Part shown: positions 29,271 to 38,119 of the stretch, in pieces
Position numbering within the stretch: position 1 is the first letter of the stretch
How the letters are laid out: the number at the start of each line of letters is the position of its first letter
NCBI GenBank assembly: GCA_013298625.1
Contig: JAAFIF010000034.1
Span: 1-64,000, forward strand
Direction of reading: 5' to 3'
Source of the DNA: Myxococcales bacterium
GTDB lineage: Bacteria > Myxococcota_A > Polyangia > Polyangiales > Ga0077539
Length of the DNA: 64,000 nucleotides
The notes under the pieces: model-generated
Database searches by the model: none
The model's input: only the letters and a program-made list of their open reading frames with translations
Told to the model about the DNA's origin: nothing
Made by a program: the position numbers and the translations under genes

Positions 29271-32200
29271 TCAGAGCCGCCCCTCGATCAAGACGAACTT
29301 GTTGTTGTCGATCTCGGTCGTGACGGTGTTCGCCGTCCCGCCCGCGGTGCGCACTTGCGAGATGATGCTCGACGAGCGCGAGTGTTCGGTCACGAAGAAC
29401 ACCCGTTGACCGTTGTGCCGGCGCAGCCAGTCCGGCGTGCGCTCGCGGCACAGCGGCAAGCCGCACTCGAGCATCACCGCGTGGTTGCCCGTGTAGAAGT
29501 TCTCGCCCTTCCAGTTCATCTGGTAGGCGACGAGGGGGTTGGACCAGTAGCGCGCGTCCTCGCCCGAGCCGATGTTCTCGCGCACCGTGCGCTCGCGAAA
29601 GTACTTGTCGAACAGGTTGCGCTGCGACCAGTGGTTCGACAGGTCGATCATGTACTTGTCGAGCGCCCAGAACCCGAAGCACGCGGCGACCGCCACCATC
29701 ACGCGCGCCCCGTGGCGTCGCGTCGCGTGGATCACCAGCAGCACCGCGGCGGCGACGGCGACGACGCCGAACCCTCGCAGGATCGGCGTGTAGTCGTACG
29801 AGCGCGTCGGCCACTGGCGGTCGTAGTTGTACACGAACAAGTGGATGAACCGCTCGAAGCCCTGCGGCCGAGCGTTGCCTGCGAACCCGATGTCTCGCGC
29901 GACGAGGGCGATCATCGAGACCGCTCCCGCAGCGGCCATCGCGAGCCCTGCGCGGACGAACTTCGCGCGGTCCTTCTCGGGCACGTCGGGCAGCGCGTCC
30001 TTGTCCATCATCGGGTCCGGCGTCTCGAGGCCGTTGACCACGCCGCCGTCCGCGTAGGGCTCTTCAGCCTCTTTCGCGAAGCGAAACGAGAGGACCACGA
30101 TCACGACGCCGACGAGCGCGAGCACCGCGCCGAGCGTGGGAGATCCTGCGACGAGCGAGGCCTGCGCGCCGCTGGCCGCCTGCGGATCGATGTGCACGCG
30201 GCCGTGCCACGGGCCGAACCACGTGGCGACGCCGAAGATCGTGAGCGCCGTGCCCGCGAAGGTCGCGAGCGCCGCGGCTGCGCCCTTCTTCGTGTGCGAG
30301 AGGCGTCCGTCGCCCATCATGCGGTTGAGCGTGAGCCCGACGAGGATCGCCATCGGCGGGACCGCGGGGAAGATGTAGTGGTGAAACTTGGTCACCATCA
30401 TCGAGAAGAGCGTGAACGTGACGAGCAGCCACAAGAGGGCCAGTCGAGCGACGTCGCGCTGCGCTTCGGTCGCGTCCTTCGGGACGATCAAGCGCCAGCC
30501 GCCGAGGGCGATCGGCACGAGCCCGGTCCACGGAAACATCGCGTAGCCGAGCTGCCACACGAAGTAGCGGAACGTGCCCTTGTCGCCGTGGACGCCAGCG
30601 AACGCGCGGTTGAGCAGGTCGTGGACGACGAAGCGATCGAAGAACTCGTTGCCGAGTCGGCCGTAGATCGCGATGTACCAGGGGAAGCCCACCAGTAAGA
30701 AGATCGCGATCCCTTGAAAGAACCGGATGCGCGGCAGGAGCTTCCACTTGCCCGTGGTGATCATGAACCCGAGCAGGACGATCTCGGGGACGCCCAAGCC
30801 CGCCGGGCCTTTGCCCATGAACGAGATGGCGCTGAACATGTAGACGATGGCGAACCGCAGCGCTTGCTCTTTGCGCTCGCGGCGGAACGTCAGCATCAAG
30901 ATCGTCCCCATCAGCGTCCAGATGAGACCCTGCACGAGCGAGGTCATCATCGGGACCTGGTTGTAGCGGTCCTCCCACGCGGGCGAGCCCGGGACGCTCG
31001 CGGCCTGATCATTCGGGACAGAGTTGCCTGCGCTGCCGGACCAGTACTGCTCGATGGGGAGCTGGATGGGTCCGAGGCGCGAGCTCTCGAGGATCGTGCG
31101 GCAGTTGCTGGTGGTGTCCTCGGGGCACGCGAACATCACCGGGCGCGTGAGCAGGTACATGACCTGCGGGATCGCGACGAGGAGGATTCCGCCGACGACG
31201 AGGTGCCAGAACGAGATGCGCAGCTCGCGGCCGAACACCGTGAATTTGCGCGGCGTGACGAGCTTCTCGGGGTCGGTGATCGTGGCCGAAATCAAGAAGG
31301 CCATGGCCACGACGAGCGGCGCGACGAACGGCATGTCCGTCATCGCCTGATGCGAGAGGAACATGAAGTGCGGCATCGTCGCGAGCACCGCGCCGCAGAG
31401 CAGCCCGGCGCGTCGTCCCCAGCCGAGCGAGACCGCTTTGTACACGGCGTACACCGCGCCGATCGCGAACAAGCTGATCGGCACGCGGATGAACCACTCG
31501 TGCGAGCCCACGCCCATGTCGCGCCAGAAGGGCAGGCCGAAGGAGCTGCCGAAGCCCATTCCGAGGGCGGCGATCCAGAAGATCAAGATGGGCTTGGACA
31601 TGAACCAGCCCTCTTGTCCCCACCAGAGCGTGATCCAGTCGTCGCGCGCGAGGATCTCTCGCGCCACTTCGCTGTAGTGCGTCTCCCACGGATCCCAGAG
31701 CCCGTACGCGCCCGCCATCGGCAGGTAGAGCAAGCCCGCGAAGAACACGAGCCACGTGCCCTCGCGCTGGTACCACTTCTTCTTCTCGACCGGCGTCGCC
31801 TCGTCGGGCTTGTGCTCGTCGCCCCGCAAATCCAGCGGCGAATCACCGAGCAGCCCCAAGAGTCCGACCACGGCCACGAGCGTGAGCAGCACGCCCCAGA
31901 GCACGCCGCCCGGGATGTGCCCCGAGCGCAGCAGCGAGGCGAAGTGCCCGAGCGGCCGCGTGGGGTCGTCGCCGCGCGGGGTCACGACGTCGCCGCGAAA
32001 GCTCATCAGCCCCGCGAGGGCGCCGAGCGAGCCGAGCACCATGAGCCAGTCGCGGCGCTTGGGCTTCGCGGGCTCGAACGGCGGCGCGACGGGCGGGTCC
32101 TGCTGACCTTCGCGAAAGATCCCCTTCTCGGGCGCAGCGGCGGCGCTCTTGTCGCCCTCGTCTGCTTTGGCGGGCTCGGCTGCGTCCGCGCTGGCGGCGT

Positions 32201-32408
32201 CGGCCTTGGGCGCGTCCGCGTCGGGCTCGGCCGCGCTGGATTCTTCCTCGGATTTGGCCTTCGCGTTCGCGTCGGGCTCGGGCTCGGGCTTCTTCGCGCC
32301 GCCAGCGGGCGCTTCGCCGCTGCCTCGCGCGAGAAAGACCGCGACGCCCGCGATCGCAAAGAACGCGAGGACGAGCGGGACTCCCCCTTGGTCGAGCAAG
32401 CCCGTCAT
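29271..32408 (-). CDS. Large GT39/ArnT-type membrane glycosyltransferase
   Basis: 1045 residues, well above the 450-600 usual for the family. The ATG at 32408 has GGAGGGAG just upstream. An N-terminal helix is followed by a low-complexity Ala/Glu/Lys/Asp segment (about 30-100), then two extra helices. The GT39-like core begins near residue 215, with DPWETHYSEVAREI (about 238) as the acidic active-site motif and a dozen or more transmembrane helices. A C-terminal extension ends in a soluble domain (GENFYTGNHAVMLECGLPLCRE). Such enzymes transfer a sugar from a polyprenyl-phosphate donor to lipid A, protein or another acceptor at the periplasmic face. The acceptor is unknown. First gene of an operon with STAS and lysC. 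Confidence 0.88.
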   Translation of the reverse strand: MTGLLDQGGVPLVLAFFAIAGVAVFLARGSGEAPAGGAKKPEPEPDANAKAKSEEESSAAEPDADAPKADAASADAAEPAKADEGDKSAAAAPEKGIFREGQQDPPVAPPFEPAKPKRRDWLMVLGSLGALAGLMSFRGDVVTPRGDDPTRPLGHFASLLRSGHIPGGVLWGVLLTLVAVVGLLGLLGDSPLDLRGDEHKPDEATPVEKKKWYQREGTWLVFFAGLLYLPMAGAYGLWDPWETHYSEVAREILARDDWITLWWGQEGWFMSKPILIFWIAALGMGFGSSFGLPFWRDMGVGSHEWFIRVPISLFAIGAVYAVYKAVSLGWGRRAGLLCGAVLATMPHFMFLSHQAMTDMPFVAPLVVAMAFLISATITDPEKLVTPRKFTVFGRELRISFWHLVVGGILLVAIPQVMYLLTRPVMFACPEDTTSNCRTILESSRLGPIQLPIEQYWSGSAGNSVPNDQAASVPGSPAWEDRYNQVPMMTSLVQGLIWTLMGTILMLTFRRERKEQALRFAIVYMFSAISFMGKGPAGLGVPEIVLLGFMITTGKWKLLPRIRFFQGIAIFLLVGFPWYIAIYGRLGNEFFDRFVVHDLLNRAFAGVHGDKGTFRYFVWQLGYAMFPWTGLVPIALGGWRLIVPKDATEAQRDVARLALLWLLVTFTLFSMMVTKFHHYIFPAVPPMAILVGLTLNRMMGDGRLSHTKKGAAAALATFAGTALTIFGVATWFGPWHGRVHIDPQAASGAQASLVAGSPTLGAVLALVGVVIVVLSFRFAKEAEEPYADGGVVNGLETPDPMMDKDALPDVPEKDRAKFVRAGLAMAAAGAVSMIALVARDIGFAGNARPQGFERFIHLFVYNYDRQWPTRSYDYTPILRGFGVVAVAAAVLLVIHATRRHGARVMVAVAACFGFWALDKYMIDLSNHWSQRNLFDKYFRERTVRENIGSGEDARYWSNPLVAYQMNWKGENFYTGNHAVMLECGLPLCRERTPDWLRRHNGQRVFFVTEHSRSSSIISQVRTAGGTANTVTTEIDNNKFVLIEGRL

Positions 32409-32702
32409 CGACTCCCTCCGTCTCGGAGGACCCAGATCATTGCGTCGTCGGTCATGGTCGTGGCTGCAAACGAGTGCGACAAAGCACACTCGGGGCCGAG
32501 CGCGTACCACCTTTCGCTCTCACAGTCACCGGCCGCGCGCAGCGCCCGCGATTCGCTGCTCGCCTCGCGTCGATGGACTGCGCTGCATCCGCGGCTCGCT
32601 GAGACATCCTTGTCGCGGACGCCCGTGCCCGGCACCGACCGATGGCCCATCGCGAAGAACGCGCTTCTACAACGGACACGAAGTGTTGCAGACTGCGTTC
32701 TT
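32409..32702. other. Divergent intergenic region
   Basis: 294 bases between the glycosyltransferase and peptidase genes. I see no gene, RNA or strong promoter pair here; a long open frame crossing it on the plus strand is Arg/Asp/Glu-rich noise. Confidence 0.5.
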
Positions 32703-33365
32703 GTGAGAGCACCAACACACGTCGCGCGCGGTCGATGGTCGATCCGAGCGCTGCGCGCGGGCATGTTGGCCTCGCTCGGGTTCGTCCCGATCGCTGCTCC
32801 GAACGCTCATGCACAGCAGAGCGCTGGCGCGTCCTCGCGGCTCGCCTTTGCGCATCCAGACGGGCGCGCGTCGAGCGCGGTCGCAGCGGCGAAGAAGGGC
32901 GCTTCGAGCGGGCAGCGCCCTGCCCTGTTGCCCACGACGATCACCGTCGCGTCCGTGCACTTGCGCGAGGCGATCGCGTGGGACCCAGCGCCGCAGCGGA
33001 CGAGCCCTCGGAGGATCGACTGGATTCTTCGAGACCGAACCAACTGGCAGAGCGCCGTGATCGACGACCGCACGCTCGCCGCGGTGCGCGCGACGTGCGA
33101 GCGCTTCGCCTGCGATCGCATCGAAGTGGTCTCTGGCTACCGCAGCGCGAAGATGAACGAGATGCTGCGCAAGAAGGGCCGGCACGTCGCGCAGCGCTCG
33201 CAGCACCCGATGGCGACGGCGGTCGACTTCAGGCTCGTCGGGATCGAGATGGCGCCGGTGTTTCGTTGGCTCGAGCGCGGTCACAACGGGGGCGTGGGTC
33301 GCTATCGGGACGACGCGTTCGTGCACGTAGACGCGGGGCCGCGCCGTCGCTGGCGCGGTGAGTGA
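32703..33365 (+). CDS. M15/DUF882-type peptidoglycan peptidase, secreted
   Basis: About 220 residues from the GTG at 32703, giving a signal peptide with Arg-rich start and AHAQ cleavage site; ATG 32763 would leave too short a signal. The C-terminal half carries the zinc-peptidase pattern of the YcbK/DUF882 and M15 families: VSGYRSAKMNEML, VAQRSQHPMATAVDF with the His and Asp ligands, and FVHVDAGPRRRW with the last His. The family cleaves peptide cross-links or stems in peptidoglycan. The residue usually Gly in SxHxxGxAxD is Ala here. The next gene starts 12 bp after the stop. Confidence 0.85.
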   Translation: MRAPTHVARGRWSIRALRAGMLASLGFVPIAAPNAHAQQSAGASSRLAFAHPDGRASSAVAAAKKGASSGQRPALLPTTITVASVHLREAIAWDPAPQRTSPRRIDWILRDRTNWQSAVIDDRTLAAVRATCERFACDRIEVVSGYRSAKMNEMLRKKGRHVAQRSQHPMATAVDFRLVGIEMAPVFRWLERGHNGGVGRYRDDAFVHVDAGPRRRWRGE

Positions 33366-33377
33366 AGGAGCGACGTG

Positions 33378-33794
33378 ATGTTCGGTTTCACCAACGAAGA
33401 GATCGTCACGAGAGGGACGTTTTGGACCATCTGGCGCTGTCCGACGACGGTCTTCATGCAGGTCCGCGGCTACCTGGACAACGCTCGATCGACCGAGTGG
33501 CAGCAGGCGCTGCAGCACGAGTACGACAAGAAGTACCCGCGCTTCGCCGCGATGGAGGTGACCCAGGTCGACCCGCAGACCACGGTCCAGCATCGGTTCA
33601 AGGCGGCGATGTGGATCCGCGACACGTTCAAGATCATCGAGCAGGGCGCGCTGCTCACGGGGGCGCGGCCGGGTCCGCTGGTGGTCTCGCGCACGCTGCT
33701 GCGCTTGATCGGCCTGGACAACATCGTGCTGCACGTGGACCCGGCGGACTTTCAGGCGCACCTCGACGCGTTTCGTCAGGGAAACAAGCGGTAG
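33378..33794 (+). CDS. Small uncharacterised protein
   Basis: 138 residues from the ATG at 33378, 7 bases after AAGGAG. No signal or membrane segment. The opening FGFTNEEIVTRGTFWTIWRCPTTVFMQVRGYLD and the later helices suggest a compact alpha/beta domain, loosely like STAS/SpoIIAA-type modules common in myxobacteria. No family assigned. It probably shares a transcript with the peptidase gene upstream. Confidence 0.7.
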   Translation: MFGFTNEEIVTRGTFWTIWRCPTTVFMQVRGYLDNARSTEWQQALQHEYDKKYPRFAAMEVTQVDPQTTVQHRFKAAMWIRDTFKIIEQGALLTGARPGPLVVSRTLLRLIGLDNIVLHVDPADFQAHLDAFRQGNKR

Positions 33795-33803
33795 ATCCCG
33801 CGC

Positions 33804-35189
33804 TCACAGCGTCGGCGGCAGCACCCCGCCGCCCGTGAAGCGCAGCCCTCGAACGAGCACCGCGGGGGCGCGAAACGCTCCGCTGTCGCTCCACCATGTG
33901 GGCACCGCTTCGAGCGCGCGCGTCATCCCGTCGCAGCGCGCGAGCGCCTCGAACACCGAGTCGGTGAAGCGCATGTTGCGCACGCCCCGCCCCCGCTCGC
34001 CGCGCTCGATCACGAACGTCCCGTCCCTCGTGAGGCCGGTCATCACCGTGCGTCGCGGCTCGATCAGCCCGTTGACGTAGTGAAGCCGCGAGATCCACAG
34101 CCCGCGATCCACCCGTGCGACGAGGGCTTCGATCGACTCGGCCTCGCCGCCCGCGAGCTCGAGCGTCTGCGCGACGGGCGCGTCGTCCCAGCCTGAAGGC
34201 GGAGCGGCGTTTCCCGTCGAGCGCTCGCCGCTCTTGGCCGCGTGCAGCCGATCGGTGACCGATCCGCGCGCGACGCCCTGATCGATCAAGACCACCCGCT
34301 GCCGCGCGGTCCCTTCGCGGTCGAAGCCCGCGACGAAGGTGTCTCGGCTCGCGCCCGCCTCGACCAACGTCACGCCCGCGCCGGTCACGCGCTCGCCGAT
34401 GCGGCCGGCCAACGCGCTGGTCCCGTCGTGCACCTCGCGCGCGCCGAACGTCGTAAACGCCAGCCACTCGAGCAGCTCGACCACCGCCGCGGGCTCGAGC
34501 ACGACGTCGTATTCGCCCGCGCCCAAGAGCACAGGGTCCCGCCCGGCCGCGCACTTCTCGATCGCCCGCGAAGCCACGGCGTCGACGTCGATTTCGGCAG
34601 CGTTTCGGCTGGTCATTTGCGCGTATCCAGAGATCCCGTCCGCGTCGAGCGCAAACAGCTTGCAGCTCGCGAACGGCGTCCGCTCGGCGCGCTCGAGCCC
34701 GCGCGTGTTCACCAGCGTCGCGCTGTACTCGCTCGACTCGAACGCCCCCGCGCCGTGCATCGACCGCGCGCGGCAGCGAGAGAGCATCGCGCCCACTGCG
34801 CGGGATCGCTCTTCGGCGCTGCGCATCGCGGGTTCGATCGCGCTGCGCGCGGGCGGCGCCGGCTCGTCGCCGTCCGCGAAGCCAGGCCACCCCTCGGTCA
34901 CGGGCGTCACCTTCGCGATCGCCAGCGCGCGCTCGGCGGCCCGCGCGATCCCATCCACGCTCGTGTCCGTCGTCGTCACGCTCGCGACTCGCCACCCCTC
35001 GCCCGCGGGCTCGGCGGCGCGCACGATCGCCTTGCGCTCTTCGAGCTCGACGTGCTGATCGAGTTCGCCCCGAGAAAACCGCGCGAATCCGCGATCGCTC
35101 GCAGACACGAACACCTCTGCCTCGGCCACGCGAGACCGACGAAGACCCTCGCGCGCGTCGTCGAGCAGCGACCGCGTTCGCTCATCCAT
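33804..35189 (-). CDS. pmbA: TldE/PmbA-type metalloprotease subunit
   Basis: 461 residues. It lacks the zinc-binding HExxxH and shows the TldE/PmbA layout: N-terminal domain with RGELDQHVELEERKAIVRAAEP, middle YDVVLEPAAVVELLEWLAFTTFGA, and C-terminal VNGLIEPRRTVMTGLTRDGTFVIE followed by MRFTDSVFEALA. TldD and TldE form a heterodimeric protease that clips unfolded peptides; it matures some ribosomal peptides and acts on CcdA-like antitoxins in other bacteria. The start overlaps the TldD stop by 8 bases, so the two subunits are made together. Confidence 0.92.
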   Translation of the reverse strand: MDERTRSLLDDAREGLRRSRVAEAEVFVSASDRGFARFSRGELDQHVELEERKAIVRAAEPAGEGWRVASVTTTDTSVDGIARAAERALAIAKVTPVTEGWPGFADGDEPAPPARSAIEPAMRSAEERSRAVGAMLSRCRARSMHGAGAFESSEYSATLVNTRGLERAERTPFASCKLFALDADGISGYAQMTSRNAAEIDVDAVASRAIEKCAAGRDPVLLGAGEYDVVLEPAAVVELLEWLAFTTFGAREVHDGTSALAGRIGERVTGAGVTLVEAGASRDTFVAGFDREGTARQRVVLIDQGVARGSVTDRLHAAKSGERSTGNAAPPSGWDDAPVAQTLELAGGEAESIEALVARVDRGLWISRLHYVNGLIEPRRTVMTGLTRDGTFVIERGERGRGVRNMRFTDSVFEALARCDGMTRALEAVPTWWSDSGAFRAPAVLVRGLRFTGGGVLPPTL

Positions 35190-36657
35190 GGCCCACCTCG
35201 ACGTTGCGAAACCGCGCAGGCGCGGCGCCGTGTCCCACTTGCATGAGCTGCATCGGCTCGCCTTTTCCGCAGTTGGTGACGCCCCACAAGCGCCAGTCGC
35301 TCGGGCCGCAGATCGCGTCGCAGCCCTGCCAGAACTTCGGCGTCACGCCGGTGTACATCGGGTCTCGCAGCATGCGAACGCGCTTGCCCTTCTTGATCTC
35401 CCACGCGATTTCGCAGCCGAACTGAAAGTTCAATCGCAGGTCGTCGATGGACCAGCTCTTGTTCGTCTCGATGTAGATCCCGTCGTCGGTGTCCGCGATG
35501 AGCTCTTCGAGCGTCGGCCCGCGCGGGTCGGCTTCGAGGTTGACGTTGACCATGCGGATCAACGGCGCCCGCGAGAACCCATCGGCGCGCATCGAGCCAG
35601 AGCTCGTCACGCCCAACCGCGCCGCGGTCTCGCGGGACGAGAGGTAGCCCACGAACATCCCCTCGCGAACGAGCGGCGTCCGCGTGGCCGCGACGCCCTC
35701 GTCGTCCCAGCCAAACGTGCCGAGCCCGCCCGGGTTGGTCGCGTCCGCAGTGAGGTTGACCTTGCTGCTTCCATAGCGAAATCCCTGCAGCATCGAGGGC
35801 TGCAAGAACGAGCCGCCGGCCAGCGAGATCTCCGTCCCGTACGCGCGGTCGAGCTCGCACGGATGCCCGCAGCTCTCGTGCACTTGAAGAGCGACCTGTG
35901 AGCTGTCGAGGATGATCGTCGCGTCCGAGCGAGCGTCGAGCGGCGGCGCGCTGAGCAGGGCCACGCTCTCGTCGCGGGCGCGCTCGGCGATCGCCTCGAG
36001 GTCCATCGCTTCGACCCGCTCGTAGCCGCCCTGCCCCGAATCGCCGTCGATCGCCGATGGGAGGCTGCGTCGCTGCGCCGTTCCGTCGTCGCCGACGGCG
36101 AAGCAGCTCACGCCGGCGCCGCCGTAGACGAAGCGCTGCACCACTTCGGTCCCGTCGCTGGTGACCAACGCTTTGCGGACGCGGGTCCATCCCATGCGCG
36201 CCTCCGCCCTTCGCACTTGCGCGGCGCCCTTGCGAGCGCGCTCTGTCGCGCGCACGAGCAGGTCGATCTTCTCGTCCGTGCTCACCGCGAACGGATCGCG
36301 CACGAACGGCGTGTCGTAGCGGCCCTTCGACGGCTCGATCGGCGCGAGCGTCGCGCGCTCGATGACCGTGGACGCGGTGGCCTTCGCGACCGCGAGCGCT
36401 CGGCTCGCCGCGCGCAGCGCGTCCTCCGCCCGCCCGCCGCGCACCGACGCGAAGCCCCATCCGCCGGCGCAGAGCACCCGCACGCCGACGCCCGCAGAGT
36501 CCGACTCCTGCACGGCCTCGACGCGGCCGTCGCGCACGCGGATCGACTCGGCGCCCTCGTCGACGAAGCGCAGCTCTGCGTAGGAGACGCCCCGTTGTTT
36601 GCACAGCCACGCGCGCGCCTCGCGCAGCGCGTCCATCACGCTCTCGTCTTCGGTCAT
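35182..36657 (-). CDS. tldD: TldD metalloprotease catalytic subunit
   Basis: 491 residues from the ATG at 36657 (GTG at 36696 possible). The zinc site HESCGH lies at 260-265 (H260, E261, H265), with GHPCELD after it. The Cys ligand is expected near the C-terminus, where DAICG is present. Length and order match TldD. With the overlapping pmbA gene it makes the TldD/TldE protease. No peptide-modifying gene cluster is adjacent, so the pair probably has a general role here. Confidence 0.95.
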   Translation of the reverse strand: MTEDESVMDALREARAWLCKQRGVSYAELRFVDEGAESIRVRDGRVEAVQESDSAGVGVRVLCAGGWGFASVRGGRAEDALRAASRALAVAKATASTVIERATLAPIEPSKGRYDTPFVRDPFAVSTDEKIDLLVRATERARKGAAQVRRAEARMGWTRVRKALVTSDGTEVVQRFVYGGAGVSCFAVGDDGTAQRRSLPSAIDGDSGQGGYERVEAMDLEAIAERARDESVALLSAPPLDARSDATIILDSSQVALQVHESCGHPCELDRAYGTEISLAGGSFLQPSMLQGFRYGSSKVNLTADATNPGGLGTFGWDDEGVAATRTPLVREGMFVGYLSSRETAARLGVTSSGSMRADGFSRAPLIRMVNVNLEADPRGPTLEELIADTDDGIYIETNKSWSIDDLRLNFQFGCEIAWEIKKGKRVRMLRDPMYTGVTPKFWQGCDAICGPSDWRLWGVTNCGKGEPMQLMQVGHGAAPARFRNVEVGHG

Positions 36658-36730
36658 CGCTTGAAGGCGCAGAGCATACTCTGGGCGCTTCTTCACCTCG
36701 CCGCCCGTGTGCTAGCGTCCCACGCTCGCC

Positions 36731-36811
36731 GCGAGGATGGCGGAATGGCAGACGCACCGGGTTTAGGTTCCGGCGTTTTACGACGTGGGGGTTCAAGTCC
36801 CCCTCCTCGCA
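36731..36811 (+). tRNA. tRNA-Leu, anticodon UAG
   Basis: Acceptor stem GCGAGGA (36731-36737) pairs with TCCTCGC (36804-36810), discriminator A at 36811. The anticodon stem CCGGG/TCCGG holds the loop TTTAGGT, giving anticodon TAG. The variable arm is of the long class II type (around GCGTTTTACGACGT), and the T arm GTTCAAGTC is standard. The CCA end is not encoded. Confidence 0.97.
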
Positions 36812-36819
36812 CTCAGAGA

Positions 36820-36854
36820 GCCCCGGAATCGCGAGGTTTCGGGGCCTTTTCTTT
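36820..36854 (+). terminator. Intrinsic terminator after tRNA-Leu
   Basis: GCCCCGGAA (36820-36828) pairs with TTTCGGGGC (36837-36845), one G-T pair, 8-base loop, followed by TTTTCTTT at 36847-36854. It lies nine bases after the tRNA end. Confidence 0.85.
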
Positions 36855-36921
36855 GGTTTGTGGCGCGACGTTCTCGGGCGTCGCAGCCCGCGCTGCTCGT
36901 CGCGGCGCAATCCCAACGACG

Positions 36922-37428
36922 CTACGCAGGCCGGTACAGATGGGCGCCCGTTGAGTCGCGCCATCGCTCGTGACTTGCGCGCAGCTCAGCGATCACGCTG
37001 TCGATGGTCACGCGATCGGGTGTCTTCGACGAAGCGGTCTTGCGCACTTCATCGTGAAACTCTTGCATCGTCCCCACGACGATCTGGCGCTTCTTCGAGA
37101 GCATGTTGACCGTGCGAATCACAGACCGAACGGCCAACGCGCGAAACGAGTCACCGGACGGAAACGTGATGATCTCTCGCGTCCTCGAGGCGATCCGCTC
37201 CGTCATCTTGGCCGCGGCTCTCTGCGCGTCGAGCGACGGAACGCCCTTTCCCGGATCGACCACCTGCGCGACCAACAAGCTGTCGCTTCGCGACGCCATC
37301 AGCTCGTCCATCGCGGCGCCGATCGCCTGAAAAACCCCGACGTTCGGCGAGTCGTAGTACACGATGAGCAACGTGTCCTCGATCGCCTGAAGGCCAAGAA
37401 AGCCCGGGAGAAACGCTGCCTTGGACAT
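36922..37428 (-). CDS. Small uncharacterised protein
   Basis: 168 residues from the ATG at 37428. No signal peptide. The sequence FLGLQAIEDTLLIVYYDSPNVGVFQAIGAAMDELM, then SLLVAQVVDPGKGVPSLDAQRAAAKMTERI and QIVVGTMQEFHDEVRK, alternates strands and helices in a way that recalls STAS-like folds. No family assigned. The start codon overlaps one of two GTTTGTTAGAT direct repeats, so translation or transcription may be controlled there. Confidence 0.75.
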   Translation of the reverse strand: MSKAAFLPGFLGLQAIEDTLLIVYYDSPNVGVFQAIGAAMDELMASRSDSLLVAQVVDPGKGVPSLDAQRAAAKMTERIASRTREIITFPSGDSFRALAVRSVIRTVNMLSKKRQIVVGTMQEFHDEVRKTASSKTPDRVTIDSVIAELRASHERWRDSTGAHLYRPA

Positions 37429-37461
37429 CTAACAAACCATACCATTGGCTATCTAACAAAC
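37427..37461 (-). repeat. Two direct repeats at a gene start
   Basis: ATCTAACAAAC occurs at 37427-37437 and 37451-37461 (plus strand), 24 bp apart; on the coding strand it reads GTTTGTTAGAT. The proximal copy includes the first bases of the start codon of the gene at 37428. The AT-rich segment stands out in this GC-rich region and could be an operator or the promoter itself. Confidence 0.4.
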
Positions 37462-37768
37462 AAGGCCCCTCCGGCGTGAGCGCCGCGTGTGTCGACGCCG
37501 CCCCGCCGCGCGTCACTGGGCGGGATGTGATTGCGGATCGTGCGGACGGCGAGCGAGCGAGCACGCAGCCCCCAGCCGTGCGGAAGCGAGCGAGCGAACG
37601 ACCCGGTGAATCGCGGTTTGCACCACGGCGGGTTGGCAAACCCGCCGCTCACGACGCTCGAAGCCCGCGTCGGAAGGTCGCGCTGAGCGCGAAACCTGCG
37701 CCTCTCGCGCCGCTTCGCGACATCGCCACCAGATTGTGCGCCGCAACACGAGGGCGCACCTTCGCCCT
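37462..37768. other. Intergenic region with repeat and hairpin
   Basis: No gene seen. It holds TGTGATTGCGGATCGTGCGG (37526-37545), identical to 3514-3533, and a perfect hairpin GGCGGGTT-GGCA-AACCCGCC (37627-37646). The hairpin has no T-run, so a terminator role is uncertain. Confidence 0.5.
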
Positions 37769-38119
37769 ATGAACAGCACCCTCGGCACTGCCCTCTCGAT
37801 CGCAGCCCTCTCGCTCTTCACCGCCTGCGCGCCGGCGCAGCCCGCGGGGGACGCGGGACAGGACGCGAGCAACGGCAACGATGGCTCGGTCGAGCTCTGC
37901 TCGGCCACCCTCGCGAGCACCGCGCGAGGCTGCGGCCCCGCCAACGTGGGGTTGAGCGCTGAGCTCTGCCGCTGCGGCTCGAAGTTCTATTGGGACGGCG
38001 CGACGTGCGCGGCCACCGCGGCGTGCCGGTGCACCAGCAACTGCGAGCTGCTCTTCGACACGCAGTCCGCGTGCGAGAGCGCCTACGCCGTCTGCCGCGA
38101 CGCCAGCGTCGGCGACTGA
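37769..38119 (+). CDS. Small Cys-rich lipoprotein
   Basis: 116 residues. Lipoprotein signal ending LFTAC, then a short Asp/Ala/Asn linker, then a domain with ten Cys (CSATLASTARGCG, CRCGSKFYWDGATC, CRCTSNCELLF, CESAYAVC), which should form five disulphides. The spacing resembles small growth-factor-like or antistasin-like modules found repeatedly in myxobacterial surface proteins. It overlaps the 3' end of the P450 gene on the other strand by 37 bases. Confidence 0.8.
   Translation: MNSTLGTALSIAALSLFTACAPAQPAGDAGQDASNGNDGSVELCSATLASTARGCGPANVGLSAELCRCGSKFYWDGATCAATAACRCTSNCELLFDTQSACESAYAVCRDASVGD

Noticed and set aside
30714..32702. Long plus-strand frame leading into the M15 peptidase
   Set aside because: Antisense to the glycosyltransferase; the peptidase proper begins at the signal peptide near 32703.
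37627..37646. Intrinsic terminator
   Set aside because: Perfect 8-bp hairpin but no T-run and no gene ending nearby.
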